From Aliiroseovarius subalbicans (lineage in GTDB: Bacteria > Pseudomonadota > Alphaproteobacteria > Rhodobacterales > Rhodobacteraceae), in contig NZ_JALBYQ010000001.1 of NCBI RefSeq assembly GCF_022678625.1, positions 620,001 through 684,000 of the forward strand: DNA of 64,000 nt, given 5' to 3'. Below the pieces are notes generated by a model. That model did not search any database, was not told the DNA's origin, and worked only from the letters and a program-made list of their open reading frames with translations. Position numbers and translations under genes: made by a program. This document shows positions 21,759-31,646 of the stretch, piece after piece; positions within the stretch are counted from its first letter, which is position 1; every line of letters begins with the position of its first letter.

Positions 21759-22295
21759 CTAGGCGTAGTCCATCATGCGATTGAAAAGGCCCGCCATTTC
21801 ATCCGGGCTGTCGTCAAATGCGGCGTGCCCGGTTGCGTTGCTGGCAGGGCTGGGCAAAGGACGGTTCTGCGGTTTGTTTACCAGACGCAAGCGCGTCTGG
21901 GGGCATTCCTCAGGTGTCGTGTTTATCGCGGCTGGCTGTGTATAGGTCAGCAACAGTGCGCCCATCAAGGCAAGGTCGCGCCAAAACTCGTGAAACTCGA
22001 GCGTTTTGTGTGGGCCGAAACTGGCCATATAGCCCGACCAGAACACGAACAAAGCCAGCAAAAGTGCGGCACCGCGAGTCTGGCGTCCGATCAGGATAAG
22101 CCAAGCAGTGGCGAACAGGAAAGTCGACAGCGCCAACTCGGACCAACTCCACGGGATCAGCCGCGCGGCCATCGCATGCGCTGCCTCATAGGGCACAACC
22201 CCGGTTGAGGCCCCAATGAACCACGAGGCAATCAGCAGGCGAATGGCCTGGTGCCCGGATTTCGAAATCATGACGCCGTTAGACTGCTCGGTCAT
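21759..22295 (-). CDS. Small integral membrane protein, DoxX-like topology, uncharacterised
   Basis: A 178-residue protein with four predicted membrane helices in its first 120 residues ('IRLLIASWFIGASTGV', 'LALSTFLFATAWLIL', 'ALLLALFVFWSGYMASF', 'DLALMGALLLTY') and a hydrophilic Pro/Asn-rich tail. Four-helix arrangement with a His/Phe-rich third loop ('FGPHKTLEFHEFWRDL') resembles DoxX/DUF417 proteins, but no defining motif is certain. The C-terminal 60 residues look disordered. It is on the same strand as gyrA but separated from it by about 240 bases with a hairpin. Confidence 0.6.
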   Translation of the reverse strand: MTEQSNGVMISKSGHQAIRLLIASWFIGASTGVVPYEAAHAMAARLIPWSWSELALSTFLFATAWLILIGRQTRGAALLLALFVFWSGYMASFGPHKTLEFHEFWRDLALMGALLLTYTQPAAINTTPEECPQTRLRLVNKPQNRPLPSPASNATGHAAFDDSPDEMAGLFNRMMDYA

Positions 22296-22483
22296 TTTGT
22301 TGCCCCTTGTCTTCTGCTTCCTGTGAACAGGTCAGACTTGTTAAGCCAGCGATATTTCGCCGGAAATCCTGAGGGCAGAATACGGTCAAATGGGGCTGAA
22401 ATTGGGTGGCTATGGGGTGATTGTGCGGGGAACCGGGGCAATCAACCGGCTGCGTGCGGATTGTTTCGCCCCATCTGAACGAC

Positions 22484-22510
22484 AAAGGGCGGCCACTTGG
22501 CCACCCTTTT
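22484..22510. terminator. Hairpin downstream of gyrA
   Basis: AAAGGGCGGCC and GGCCACCCTTT form an 11-bp stem with one mismatch around ACTT. It lies 23 bases beyond the gyrA stop; the T-rich side faces the plus strand, so termination of minus-strand transcription would be by the stem rather than a long U-run. Confidence 0.5.
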
Positions 22511-22532
22511 CTTTGTGTCTTGAACGTGCAGG

Positions 22533-25298
22533 TCAGCTGTCGGGGCTGACCGTCTCTTCCGCATCACTCTCTGCTTCGTCGCCCTGTTCGGCGATCCGCG
22601 CCACCGACACGACGCTTTCGCCCTTGCCGGTGTTGAACACCTTCACGCCACCGGCCCCGCGTGAGCGGAAGCTGATGCCATCAACCGGACAGCGGATCGA
22701 TTGGCCTTTCGAGGTGGCCAGCATGATCTGATCTTCCATCTCGATCGGGAAACAGGCGACGATCGGGCCGCCGCGCATGGTTTTCTCCATCGCAGTGACG
22801 CCTTGGCCGCCGCGCCCGCGCACCGGGTAATCGTGCGACGAGGAGATCTTGCCAATGCCACCTTCGGTGATGGTTACGATCAGATCCTCGGCGGCCTGCA
22901 TCTCGGCGAACCGGTCAGCGGTGATGTCGCCCTCGATCTCGTCCTCGGCGCCTTCGTCATCCGCGCCGGCCAGTTGGCGGCGCATCTTGAGATAGGCGGA
23001 CCGTTCAGAGGCTTCCGCGTCGAAATGGCGGATGACCGAGGCCGACACGACCTGATCCCCGTCATTCACCAGTTTGATGCCGCGCACACCCAGCGAGGCG
23101 CGCGAGTTGAACACGCGCACGTCAGTCACCGGGAAGCGGATCGCGCGGCCCGAAGAGGTGACCAGCATCACGTCGTCATTCTCATCGCAGATGCGCGCGT
23201 TGATCAGGCGGGTGCCTTCGTCGTCGCCTTCGAATTTCATCGCGATCTTGCCGTTGGCCTTCACATTGGTGAAATCCGACAACCGGTTGCGCCGGACTGA
23301 GCCCTTGGAGGTGGCAAAGACGATCTGCAAATCGTCCCACTCGGCCTCATCCCGGTCCACCGGCAGGATGGCGGCAATGGAAACACCCTGCGGAATCGGC
23401 AGGATCTGCAAGAGCGGCTTGCCCTTGGCGGTGCGTCCCCCCTGGGGCAGGCGCCAGGTCTTCAGCTTGTAGGCCATGCCGTCGTCGGTGAAAAACAGAA
23501 GCTGCGTGTGCGTGTTGGCCACAAAGAGCGTGGTGATCGCGTCCTCGTCCTTGGTCGCCATACCCGACAGCCCCTTGCCGCCGCGTTTCTGCGCGCGGAA
23601 ATCGGCCAACGGCGTGCGCTTGGCCCAACCGCTTGCGGTGATGGTGACCACCATGTCCTCGCGCTCGATCAGGTCTTCGTCGTCCATGTCACCGGACCAG
23701 TCGACGATCTCAGTGCGGCGCGGCACGGCAAACTGATCTTTAACCTCGTTCAGCTCGTCCGAGATGATCGCCATGATCCGATCGCGCGACCGCAGGATGT
23801 CGAGGTAGTCGCGGATTTTCCCGGCCAGCTCTTGCAGCTCGTCGGTGACTTCCTTGACCCCCATCGCCGTCAGGCGCTGCAGGCGCAGCTCCAGGATCGC
23901 GCGGGCCTGGGTTTCCGACAGGTTGTAGGTCCCGTCGTCGTTCATCTTGTGGCTGGGGTCGTCGATCAGCTGGATGTATTCCGCGATGTCATGCGCGGGC
24001 CAGCGGCGGGTCATCAGTTTCTCACGCGCATCCGCTGGGTCGGCCGAGCTTCGGATCGTCGCGACGACCTCATCCACGTTCGACACGGCCACGGCCAGGC
24101 CGCACAGTACATGGCTGCGTTCACGCGCCTTTCGCAGGTCGAAGGCGGTGCGACGGGTCACAACTTCCTCACGGAAGGTGATGAAATGGCTCAGAAAATC
24201 GCGCAGGGTCAGCTGTTCGGGCCGTCCACCATTCAGCGCCAGCATGTTGCAGCCAAAATGGGTCTGCATCGGCGTGAAGCGGAACAGCTGGTTCAGCACC
24301 ACTTCCGGGGTGGCGTCGCGCTTCAGCTCGACCACCACGCGCACGCCGATCCGGTCGCTTTCATCTGCGACGCCTGAGATGCCCTCGATCTTCTTTTCGC
24401 GCACCAGGTCGGCGATCTTTTCGATCATCGCGGCCTTGTTCACCTGATAAGGAATTTCATCCAGAACAATGGCATAGCGGTCCTTGCGGATCTCCTCGAT
24501 CCGGGTTTTCGCCCGGATGATGACGCTGCCGCGCCCCTCGAGATACGCTTTGCGCGCGCCAGCCCGGCCCAGGATGATGCCGCCGGTGGGAAAGTCGGGG
24601 GCGGGCACGATCTCCATCAGGCGTTCGGACGACATGTCCGGTTCCGCGATCAGGGCCAGCGTTGCATCTATGACTTCGCCCAGATTATGCGGGGGGATGT
24701 TGGTGGCCATGCCAACGGCAATACCGCCGGCACCGTTGACCAGCATGTTCGGGAACCGCGCGGGCAGGACGGTGGGTTCCTTGTCCTTGCCGTCGTAATT
24801 GTCCTGAAAATCGACCGTGTCTTTTTCGATATCCGCCAACAAAGAGGCGGCGGGCTTGTCCATGCGCACTTCGGTATAGCGCATCGCCGCGGCGTTATCG
24901 CCATCCATCGAGCCGAAGTTGCCCTGACCATCCAGCAACGGCAGCGACATCGAAAACGGCTGCGCCATACGCACCAGCGCATCATAAATGGCGCTGTCGC
25001 CATGCGGGTGGTATTTCCCCATCGTATCGCCGACCGGACGGGCCGATTTGCGATAGGGTTTCTCATGCGTGTTGCCGGTTTCGGACATCGCGAAAAGGAT
25101 GCGCCGGTGCACCGGTTTCAACCCGTCGCGCAGGTCCGGAATGGCACGGCTGACAATGACGCTCATCGCATAGTCGAGATAGGAGGTTTTCATCTCCTCC
25201 TCGATCGAAATCTGCGGCCCGTCATGTACTGGGCGCTCAGGCATCATTTCGTCCGTGTTCTCAGGGGGTTCTGGGGTGTCGTTCACGTTGTCCGCCAT
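22533..25298 (-). CDS. gyrA: DNA gyrase subunit A
   Basis: GyrA is the DNA-cleaving subunit of gyrase, which introduces negative supercoils. The winged-helix/tower part has '[26 protein letters not shown]', the quinolone-pocket '[19 protein letters not shown]' with the Ser and Asp positions both wild type, and the catalytic Tyr in '[11 protein letters not shown]'. The C-terminal pinwheel includes the GyrA-box 'QKRGGKG', which distinguishes it from ParC. Several starts are in frame (25355, 25337, 25298); I take 25298, giving '[14 protein letters not shown]', a typical acidic leader, but no start has a good ribosome site. Confidence 0.95.
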   Translation of the reverse strand: MADNVNDTPEPPENTDEMMPERPVHDGPQISIEEEMKTSYLDYAMSVIVSRAIPDLRDGLKPVHRRILFAMSETGNTHEKPYRKSARPVGDTMGKYHPHGDSAIYDALVRMAQPFSMSLPLLDGQGNFGSMDGDNAAAMRYTEVRMDKPAASLLADIEKDTVDFQDNYDGKDKEPTVLPARFPNMLVNGAGGIAVGMATNIPPHNLGEVIDATLALIAEPDMSSERLMEIVPAPDFPTGGIILGRAGARKAYLEGRGSVIIRAKTRIEEIRKDRYAIVLDEIPYQVNKAAMIEKIADLVREKKIEGISGVADESDRIGVRVVVELKRDATPEVVLNQLFRFTPMQTHFGCNMLALNGGRPEQLTLRDFLSHFITFREEVVTRRTAFDLRKARERSHVLCGLAVAVSNVDEVVATIRSSADPADAREKLMTRRWPAHDIAEYIQLIDDPSHKMNDDGTYNLSETQARAILELRLQRLTAMGVKEVTDELQELAGKIRDYLDILRSRDRIMAIISDELNEVKDQFAVPRRTEIVDWSGDMDDEDLIEREDMVVTITASGWAKRTPLADFRAQKRGGKGLSGMATKDEDAITTLFVANTHTQLLFFTDDGMAYKLKTWRLPQGGRTAKGKPLLQILPIPQGVSIAAILPVDRDEAEWDDLQIVFATSKGSVRRNRLSDFTNVKANGKIAMKFEGDDEGTRLINARICDENDDVMLVTSSGRAIRFPVTDVRVFNSRASLGVRGIKLVNDGDQVVSASVIRHFDAEASERSAYLKMRRQLAGADDEGAEDEIEGDITADRFAEMQAAEDLIVTITEGGIGKISSSHDYPVRGRGGQGVTAMEKTMRGGPIVACFPIEMEDQIMLATSKGQSIRCPVDGISFRSRGAGGVKVFNTGKGESVVSVARIAEQGDEAESDAEETVSPDS

Positions 25299-25386
25299 TC
25301 CTGTGCCGCGCACACTATATCTTGTTCCCGTCACCATATCATCGGGGGTGGTCATGGGGCAACCAAAAGGGGCCCCACACCCCCGT

Positions 25387-25425
25387 TTTCTTTCAAAGAA
25401 ACCGCCCCGAAATCTTTGAAAGATT
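25387..25425. repeat. Paired palindromes between gyrA and ctaA
   Basis: TTTCTTTCAAAGAAA (25387-25401) and AATCTTTGAAAGATT (25411-25425) are each palindromic and also pair with each other (CTTTCAAAGA with TCTTTGAAAG, 10 bp perfect). They lie in the gap between two divergent genes, between GC-rich flanks. Confidence 0.5.
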
Positions 25426-25529
25426 CCCTGGTGGCGCGCGTCATCCCCGGGCCATTCAAGGCTTTACGCGGCGGGCGAAGTAAAGGATGATCGCGCGCAA
25501 ACAAGACGGCGAAACAGGACACCAAAACC

Positions 25530-26672
25530 ATGGCCCAACCGCGCAGCATATTCGAGGAAGTGAGCGATGAGGCCGGCACCCGGCTAAACCTTGAAAAAGG
25601 AGCGATCGAACGCGGGGGCGGTGGCCGTGGCCGTGGCGCGATCCGGGTCTGGCTGATGATCCTGTTCGTTCTGGTCGCCGCGATGGTCGTGGTCGGCGGG
25701 TTGACCCGGCTGACAGATTCCGGTCTGTCGATCACCGAGTGGAACCTGGTGGGTGGGGCTTTGCCGCCGATGAACGCCGCCGACTGGGTGGTCGAGTTCG
25801 ACAAATACCAGGCCAGTCCGGAATATCAGCTTCAGAACCGCGGCATGTCGCTTGAGGATTTCAAGGCGATCTATTGGTGGGAATGGGGCCACCGTCAGTT
25901 GGGCCGCTTCGTGGGCCTGGTCTGGGCTGTCGGGTTTCTGTTCTTCCTGGCCACCAAACGCATTCCCAACGGCTGGACCACGCGTTTGCTGGGTCTGGGC
26001 GCCCTTGGCGGCGCACAGGGGGCGATTGGCTGGTGGATGGTGTCCTCGGGCCTGACCGGTGAAATGGTGGACGTGGCGTCCTATCGCCTGGCGACCCATT
26101 TGGGCCTGGCCTTCGTCATCCTGGGGCTGATCACCTGGTACTTGTTGCTTCTGGGCCGCAACGAGGCTGCCTTGATGCAGGCCCGTCGCGGGCGTGAACG
26201 CAAGCTGTTTGGCATGTCGACCGGCTTGTTGCATCTCGCGTTCTTGCAGATCTTGCTGGGCGCCTTGGTGGCCGGGATCGACGCCGGGCGGTCCTTTGTC
26301 GACTGGCCGTGGATGGCAGGGCAGGTGTTCCCGCCTGACGCCTTCGACATCACGCCGGTCTGGCGCAACCTGTTTGAAAACGCGGGGTTGGTGCAATTCA
26401 TGCACCGGATCGTCGGCTATCTTCTTTTCATTTTCGCGCTGGTCCTGTGGCGAGTGTCGCGCAAGTCGCCCAACCCGGTGACGCGCCAGGCTTTCACGCT
26501 GGTGACGGTGATGGTGGTGACCCAGGCGCTTTTGGGCATCTTTACCGTGCTTTACGCCGCGCCCCTGCACATCGCGATCACCCATCAGATCGGGGCCATC
26601 CTGGTCTGGGTTCTGACCCTGAACGCCCGCTTCGGCGCGGGCTATCCCACCGAACAATCTGTGAGGAACTGA
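25530..26672 (+). CDS. ctaA: Heme A synthase (COX15/CtaA)
   Basis: CtaA oxidises the C8 methyl of heme O to give heme A for aa3-type cytochrome oxidase. The 380-residue protein has eight membrane helices with heme-binding His residues in 'EWGHRQLGRFVG', 'YRLATHLGLAF', 'FMHRIVGYLLF' and 'IAITHQIGAILVW', and the family motif 'GGLTRLTDSGLSITEWNLVGGALPP' after the first helix. It belongs to the alphaproteobacterial/mitochondrial type II class. The N-terminal 35 residues are hydrophilic with a Gly/Arg-rich patch. Only one base separates its stop from the next gene. Confidence 0.95.
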   Translation: MAQPRSIFEEVSDEAGTRLNLEKGAIERGGGGRGRGAIRVWLMILFVLVAAMVVVGGLTRLTDSGLSITEWNLVGGALPPMNAADWVVEFDKYQASPEYQLQNRGMSLEDFKAIYWWEWGHRQLGRFVGLVWAVGFLFFLATKRIPNGWTTRLLGLGALGGAQGAIGWWMVSSGLTGEMVDVASYRLATHLGLAFVILGLITWYLLLLGRNEAALMQARRGRERKLFGMSTGLLHLAFLQILLGALVAGIDAGRSFVDWPWMAGQVFPPDAFDITPVWRNLFENAGLVQFMHRIVGYLLFIFALVLWRVSRKSPNPVTRQAFTLVTVMVVTQALLGIFTVLYAAPLHIAITHQIGAILVWVLTLNARFGAGYPTEQSVRN

Positions 26673-26673
26673 C

Positions 26674-28152
26674 ATGGCGGCCTATGATGAACTGATCGCG
26701 TATGAGCGCGATACGCAGGCGCTGGCGCAGGTCGCAGGCCGGTTGGGCTGGGACCAGGAAACCGTGATGCCGCGCGGCGCCGCCCCACAGCGGGCCGAGG
26801 AAATGGGCGCGATCGAGCATGTGCTGCATGGGCGCCGTTCGGACCCGAAGGTGGGCGATTGGCTGGCCAAGGTCGAAGAGGCCGCGCTGGACGATGTGGG
26901 CCGCGCCAACATCCGCCACATCCGCCGCGCCTATGAACGGATGAACAAGGTGCCGGTGGCGCTGGCGGGCGAACTTGCGCGCGCCACGTCGGTGGCCCAG
27001 GGCGACTGGGCCCAGGCGCGCGCGGCCGATGATTTCGCATCTTTCCGCCCGGTGTTGGAAAACATCGTGAAGCTGAAGCGCGAAGAGGCGGCGGCGCTGT
27101 CGGATGGGGGGGATCTCTATGATGCGCTGCTGGACGATTATGAGCCCAACGCGACCGGCACCGAGCTTCAGGCGATGTTTGACGCGCTGCGCCCGCGCCT
27201 TGTGGCGCTGCGCGATGCCACGATGGGGGCGGCGCATCAGCCGCTGACGGTGACCGGCGATTTCGATGAACGCAAACAGATGAAGCTGGCCCGCGAACTG
27301 GCCCGCGCCTTCGGCTATGACATGAGCCAGGGGCGGCTGGATAAGGCGGTGCATCCCTTCAGCTCAGGCTCGGGGCTGGATGTGCGCATCACCACGCGCA
27401 CTTCGGCCAGTGACCCGTTCAACTGCTTTTACTCCACCATCCATGAGGCCGGCCATGCCTGTTACGAACAGGGCATTGACCGCGCCTACCTGCTGACCCC
27501 ACTGGGGCAGGGCGTGTCGATGGGGGTGCATGAAAGCCAAAGCCGGATTTATGAGAACCAGCTGGGGCGCTCGCGGGCCTTCACCGGCTGGCTGCATGAT
27601 CGCATGGCCGAGGAATTCGGCGATCTTTCGGTGCCGGATCGCGATGCCTTCTATGGCGCGGTGAACAAGCTGCATCCGGGCTTCATTCGCACCGAGGCCG
27701 ACGAGGTGCAGTATAACCTGCACGTGATGCTGCGGTTCGACCTCGAACGCCAAATGATTGCGGGCGACCTTGCGGTGGCGGACCTGGAAGAGGCGTGGAA
27801 CGACCGCTTCCGCGCCGATTTCGGCGTCTCGGTGGATCGTGCGTCAAACGGCTGTTTGCAAGATGTGCACTGGTCGGTGGGGCTGTTTGGCTATTTCCCG
27901 ACCTATTCGCTGGGCAATGTCTATGCCGGCTGCCTGAACGAGGCTTTGCAGGCCGAGATGCCGGATCTGGCGGACCATCTGGCGCGAGGCGAGGCGGCGA
28001 CTCCGACGGCGTGGCTGCGCGACAAGGTGCAGGTGCATGGCGGGCTGTATGAGCCGAAAGAGGTGATCGAACGCGCGACCGGCAAGGCGGTCAGTGTCGA
28101 GCCGCTTCTGAGCTATCTTGAGGCGAAGTTCGGCGAGATCTACCGGCTGTAA
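26674..28152 (+). CDS. Thermostable carboxypeptidase Taq-type metallopeptidase (M32)
   Basis: An M32 zinc carboxypeptidase that removes C-terminal residues from peptides in the cytosol. The active site is 'STIHEAGHACYEQG' (HExxH near residue 255), and other M32 signatures are 'LGWDQETVMPRGA' at the N-terminus, 'GMHESQSR'-like 'GVHESQSRIYENQLGRS' with the third zinc ligand Glu, 'HPGFIRTEADEVQYNLHVMLRFDLE' and 'DVHWSVGLFGYFPTYSLGN'. Length 492 aa is normal. It starts one base after the ctaA stop, probably in the same transcript. Confidence 0.93.
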   Translation: MAAYDELIAYERDTQALAQVAGRLGWDQETVMPRGAAPQRAEEMGAIEHVLHGRRSDPKVGDWLAKVEEAALDDVGRANIRHIRRAYERMNKVPVALAGELARATSVAQGDWAQARAADDFASFRPVLENIVKLKREEAAALSDGGDLYDALLDDYEPNATGTELQAMFDALRPRLVALRDATMGAAHQPLTVTGDFDERKQMKLARELARAFGYDMSQGRLDKAVHPFSSGSGLDVRITTRTSASDPFNCFYSTIHEAGHACYEQGIDRAYLLTPLGQGVSMGVHESQSRIYENQLGRSRAFTGWLHDRMAEEFGDLSVPDRDAFYGAVNKLHPGFIRTEADEVQYNLHVMLRFDLERQMIAGDLAVADLEEAWNDRFRADFGVSVDRASNGCLQDVHWSVGLFGYFPTYSLGNVYAGCLNEALQAEMPDLADHLARGEAATPTAWLRDKVQVHGGLYEPKEVIERATGKAVSVEPLLSYLEAKFGEIYRL

Positions 28153-28160
28153 CGCGAGGC

Positions 28161-28739
28161 TTACAAGGAAAGCTTGATCTGCGCCTTGTATGGGCTCACG
28201 GCAATCTGGGCGAAGCTTTTGCCCAGCCGTTCCTCGGCCAGGACCATCACCTGTGCCGCCGCGCGGGCGTCTTCGCCTGCGTCGTGGTGACGAAATTCCA
28301 GCCCCAGCGCGTCTTTCAGGTGGCCCAACCCATGACCGCCATTGCCCTTGAACTCAGGCCAGGCGCGGCGCGCGATCTTAACGCTGTCGGTCCAGCTCAG
28401 CTCGGGCCGCGACAGATCATGCACCCGGCAGGCGGCCTCGATCGCCATCTGGTCAAAGCGGCTGTGCTGCACCAGATGATGCCGGGTCAGAAGCGGCAGA
28501 AGTGCGCCCCAAGCCTCGGCGAAACAGGGAGCGTCGACGACCGTATCTGGACCGATCCCGTGAAGCTCGACGTTGAAGGGATCGAATGACACCTGAGGGT
28601 CGACATGGGTCGAGAAGGTCTCAACGAAATTGTCCGGCCGCACGCAGCCCAGCCCGATCTGGCAGATCGACCCCGGGGCGCGGCTGGCGGTTTCGACGTC
28701 CAGCGCGATGAAACGATAGGAACCGGACGGGGCGATCAC
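28161..28739 (-). CDS. DEDDh 3'-5' exonuclease (DnaQ-like)
   Basis: A stand-alone proofreading-type exonuclease. ExoI is 'FIALDVETASRAPGSICQIGL' with the Asp/Glu pair, ExoII 'VQHSRFDQMAIEAAC' carries the second Asp, and ExoIII 'LKDALGLEFRHHDAGEDARAAAQV' contains the catalytic His and last Asp, giving the DEDDh subtype of DNA polymerase epsilon-like and RNase T-like enzymes. The GTG at 28739 (192 aa) lies just after the stop of the upstream gene; the longer frame would sit inside that gene and is low-complexity Arg/Pro. Confidence 0.85.
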   Translation of the reverse strand: MIAPSGSYRFIALDVETASRAPGSICQIGLGCVRPDNFVETFSTHVDPQVSFDPFNVELHGIGPDTVVDAPCFAEAWGALLPLLTRHHLVQHSRFDQMAIEAACRVHDLSRPELSWTDSVKIARRAWPEFKGNGGHGLGHLKDALGLEFRHHDAGEDARAAAQVMVLAEERLGKSFAQIAVSPYKAQIKLSL

Positions 28740-28743
28740 TTGT

Positions 28744-29454
28744 TCATCCCAGACCAGCGACAAACATGCCGGCCAGATAGGCGACGACGGCGCAGAGCCC
28801 GCCCAAAAGCACGGTTTCCGCCACCGAGCGGCCCGCCTTTTCGCCGGTCGCCGTGAACCTGAGCAGCCCGAGCGCCACCAGCGCGGCCCCGGTCGCGGCC
28901 ACCGACCAGGCAAAGCGCGGCGCGCTTTCGTCCAGCACCACGAAGGGCAGCAGCGGGATCGCCCCGAAGGCGATGAAGGACAGGAAGGTCATCAACGCGC
29001 GGGCGCGCAGGTTGTGGGCGTCGGGCGCCTCCATGCCGTATTCATAGCGCAGCACCAGATCCGCCATCAGGGTCGGGCTGGTGGCCAGGTGATCGGCCGT
29101 GTGGCGGGCAATGTCGGGGGACAGGCCCTGGGTCTTCAAATGCTCGGCCATGCGGATTGCGGCGGCCTCGGGGCTGCCTGCGATCCGGTTGGTTTCCAAC
29201 GCATGGCGGGCGCGAAACAGGTCGCGGTTTGATCGGCCCGACAGAAACTCGCCCAGCCCCATCGACACCGCGTCCGCTGTCAGGTTGGCCAGGCCGAAGA
29301 TCAGGACTGCCAACGCGCCCAAGCCTGCGACGCCCTGCGCCTCGGCCCCGGCAAAGCCCGCAACGATGGCAAAGGTGGTGACAATGCCGTCATTGCCGCC
29401 GAACACGACCTGTTTGAGGTAATCGGTGAAGTGATGGGTGCCCGCAGCGCGCAT
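28744..29454 (-). CDS. VIT1/CCC1-family metal transporter
   Basis: A 236-residue inner-membrane protein of the vacuolar iron transporter family, predicted to move Fe2+ or Mn2+ out of the cytosol. It begins 'HHFTDYLKQVVFGGNDGIVTTFAIVAGF', the hallmark first helix, followed by 'ADAVSMGLGEFLSGRSNRDLF' and then a cytosolic helical metal-binding region containing several Glu/His residues ('EAAAIRMAEHLKTQ', 'RYEYGMEAPDAH'). Five membrane helices are expected. The ATG at 29454 has GAGAGG upstream; earlier in-frame codons look non-coding. Confidence 0.88.
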   Translation of the reverse strand: MRAAGTHHFTDYLKQVVFGGNDGIVTTFAIVAGFAGAEAQGVAGLGALAVLIFGLANLTADAVSMGLGEFLSGRSNRDLFRARHALETNRIAGSPEAAAIRMAEHLKTQGLSPDIARHTADHLATSPTLMADLVLRYEYGMEAPDAHNLRARALMTFLSFIAFGAIPLLPFVVLDESAPRFAWSVAATGAALVALGLLRFTATGEKAGRSVAETVLLGGLCAVVAYLAGMFVAGLG

Positions 29455-29632
29455 GGTGCCTCTCGTTTTCCTGCCAAGCATAGCCTGCGTGGTGGCGAAT
29501 ACCAGTCGCGCGTCGTCGCGTCGCATGCGGATCGGCACTGTGGTGCCGTATCAAAGGACCAGGTGAAGTTCGCGCCATCCTCACGCCAGATTGCAGGGCG
29601 CGGGGGCGAAGAACTTTACAAACGGGTGAGTA

Positions 29633-30592
29633 ATGGTGCCTGAGCGACCTCTTTGGCGACGAACGCCGCCGGCAGTCTTTTTTGTCTGCCTGGGGCTGTT
29701 CGGCCTTGGCCTGGGCTGGCGCAGCGCGGCCGAGGTCCTGCCGGTTCCGCACGAAATCGGCGATCTGCTTTTAGGCTTTGCGTTGGCCTTCTACTTGTAT
29801 TTCCTGGTGTTCTACTTGCGCAAGATGGTCGCGCGTCCGTCGGTTCTGTTCGATGACCTGTCCAGCCCGCCCGCCCGCGCGGCGATGTCGGCGGCGGCGA
29901 TGTCGATGATGCTGTTTGCCGCCGCGCTGCTTCCGTTCGGCGTGTCGGTGCCGCAGGTGTGGTGGACCGGCGTGGTGCTGCAAGTCGGAGCCAGCGCCGT
30001 GGCTTGCTGGGTGATCTGGCGCGAGCCGCAAGAAGACCGGTCTTTTACGCCGTTTCAGTTTTTAACCTTTGTCGGGCCCGTGGTCGGGCCGATTGCGGGC
30101 ATCCCGCTGGGCTATGTGACCGAAAGCGCCCTTTTGACACTGGCTGCTTTGGTGCCGTTTTGCGTGATCACGATCGGCTTTGCGCTTCAGGCGCTGCGCG
30201 AACCGCCAACGTTAAAAATGCGCCCGACGTTGGCGATCTTTCTGGCCCCGACGGGGTTGTTTGCGATCTCGTTCGGGCTGTTGCAGGTCACCTGGGCTTT
30301 CACGGCGTTTTACGGTGTCGCCACGCTGACCGCCCTTGTTTTGCTGACCCGCGCCCGGTGGATGGCCGCCGGGGGCTGGTCGCCGCAATGGGCCGCGTTC
30401 ACCTTTCCCTCAACAGTGTTCGTGAACCTGCAGGTGCTCGCCGTAGCCCGCGGTTTTGGCCTGCCCGCCGAACTGGGCGTGGGGCTTGGCCTTGCGGTCT
30501 CGACGCCTGTCGTGCTGTTCGTGACCTATCGTTTCGTGGGGCTTTGGGTGACCGGTGAACTGGCAGCGCAGACCGGCGCCGCGCGGGCTTAA
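29633..30592 (+). CDS. TDT/SLAC1-family transporter (tellurite-resistance/dicarboxylate type)
   Basis: A 319-residue, ten-helix membrane protein resembling TehA/SLAC1 channels and malate transporters. The opening 'TPPAVFFVCLGLFGLGLGWR', then 'LLLGFALAFYLYFLVFYLRKM' and 'RAAMSAAAMSMMLFAAALLP', match the helix 1-3 pattern, and 'FTFPSTVFVNLQVLA' matches the pattern near helix 9. The anion or acid transported cannot be told from sequence. It starts at ATG 29633 with GGGTGAG upstream and converges on the small gene at 30596-30829. Confidence 0.75.
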   Translation: MVPERPLWRRTPPAVFFVCLGLFGLGLGWRSAAEVLPVPHEIGDLLLGFALAFYLYFLVFYLRKMVARPSVLFDDLSSPPARAAMSAAAMSMMLFAAALLPFGVSVPQVWWTGVVLQVGASAVACWVIWREPQEDRSFTPFQFLTFVGPVVGPIAGIPLGYVTESALLTLAALVPFCVITIGFALQALREPPTLKMRPTLAIFLAPTGLFAISFGLLQVTWAFTAFYGVATLTALVLLTRARWMAAGGWSPQWAAFTFPSTVFVNLQVLAVARGFGLPAELGVGLGLAVSTPVVLFVTYRFVGLWVTGELAAQTGAARA

Positions 30593-30595
30593 GCC

Positions 30596-30829
30596 TTAGC
30601 CATCGGCTTTGGTCGTCTTATGGGCCCGGACCAGGTCACTCAAAAGGGCACGTCCGCGCGCCTCGGCGCGGCGAATGCGCACAGCGGTCAGAAACGCTTC
30701 TTCCAACGTGGTTGACGATGCGCCAATGGATTTCTTGACCTCTTCCATCAGGCTGATGTCGCCGGTCTCACGTTCGGCCTCCAGCACGTCCCTTGCCAGC
30801 GCGTCGGCCACCTGTTCCAGAAGATCCAT
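30596..30829 (-). CDS. Conserved hypothetical helical protein, 77 aa
   Basis: A short cytosolic protein, entirely helical by composition, rich in Glu, Ala and Arg ('DLLEQVADALARDVLEAERETGD', 'EAFLTAVRIRRAEARGRALL'). It starts seven bases after the stop of the alpha/beta hydrolase gene and has GAGG before the ATG, so it is probably co-transcribed with it. No family recognised. The length and codon use look genuine. Confidence 0.65.
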   Translation of the reverse strand: MDLLEQVADALARDVLEAERETGDISLMEEVKKSIGASSTTLEEAFLTAVRIRRAEARGRALLSDLVRAHKTTKADG

Positions 30830-30836
30830 GGCGGCC

Positions 30837-31490
30837 TCAGCGTGTGGTTTCGGTCAGGCGGCGGCGCACATATTCATCGACACAGGTGATCATTGTGTCC
30901 ATGTGCGGCTCTTCAAAGAAGTGGCCCGAGCCTTCCACTTCGGTGTGGGTGATGGTGATGCCCTTTTGTTCGTGCAACTTGTCGACCAGGGTGTGGGTGT
31001 CGGCTGGCGGCGCGACGCGGTCGGCCGTGCCATTGATCATCAGACCAGAGGACGGGCAGGGGGCCAAGAAACTGAAATCATACATGTTCGCGGGTGGCGA
31101 CACCGAGATAAATCCAGTGATTTCCGGACGGCGCATCAACAACTGCATGCCGATCCAGGCGCCAAAGGAAAATCCCGCGACCCAGCAATGTTTCGCGTTC
31201 TGGTTCATCGACTGCAGGTAGTCCAGCGCCGAGGCGGCATCAGACAGCTCGCCCACGCCCTGATCATATTCGCCCTGCGATCGCCCCACGCCGCGGAAAT
31301 TGAACCGCAACACGGTAAAGCCCATGTTGTAGAATGCATAATGCAGGTTGTAGACGACCTTGTTGTTCATCGTCCCGCCGAACTGCGGATGCGGATGCAG
31401 CACGATTGCGATCGGCGCGTCCTTCTGTTTCTGCGGGTGATAGCGGCCTTCAAGACGGCCTTCGGGGCCGGGGAAAATGACTTCGGGCAT
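30837..31490 (-). CDS. Alpha/beta hydrolase (COG2945-like)
   Basis: A 217-residue serine hydrolase. The nucleophile elbow is 'VAGFSFGAWIG', the acid is in 'NGTADRVAPP' and the catalytic His is in 'EGSGHFFEEPH', with 'IVLHPHPQFGGTMNNKVV' forming the oxyanion region and 'RFNFRGVGRSQGEYD' typical of COG2945 'alpha/beta superfamily' proteins. No substrate is known for this group. The ATG at 31490 has GGAGAG upstream; the frame extends to 31625 but this would run into the iscR promoter region. Divergent from iscR. Confidence 0.85.
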   Translation of the reverse strand: MPEVIFPGPEGRLEGRYHPQKQKDAPIAIVLHPHPQFGGTMNNKVVYNLHYAFYNMGFTVLRFNFRGVGRSQGEYDQGVGELSDAASALDYLQSMNQNAKHCWVAGFSFGAWIGMQLLMRRPEITGFISVSPPANMYDFSFLAPCPSSGLMINGTADRVAPPADTHTLVDKLHEQKGITITHTEVEGSGHFFEEPHMDTMITCVDEYVRRRLTETTR

Positions 31491-31522
31491 CGTGTCTCGT
31501 CTCTCCTGTCGTGCCCGAATTC

Positions 31523-31551
31523 TTGACGAATTTTGTCGGGCACCATAATAC
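31523..31551 (+). promoter_or_regulatory. Near-consensus sigma-70 promoter upstream of iscR
   Basis: TTGACG at 31523-31528, a 17-base spacer and TAATAC at 31546-31551 form the best promoter seen in this window. It would start the iscR/suf transcript about 90 bases before the iscR ATG. Partial symmetry within it (TTGACGAATTTTGTCGG) could be a regulator site. Confidence 0.6.
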
Positions 31552-31646
31552 GGTCGCGAAAGCCGGTTTGGTTTCCGGCGCTTGGCGGTTGCCCCTGACC
31601 TAAGTGTCGGAACGGCATTCGTCAATGTTTATGCGGGAGAAGGTCC

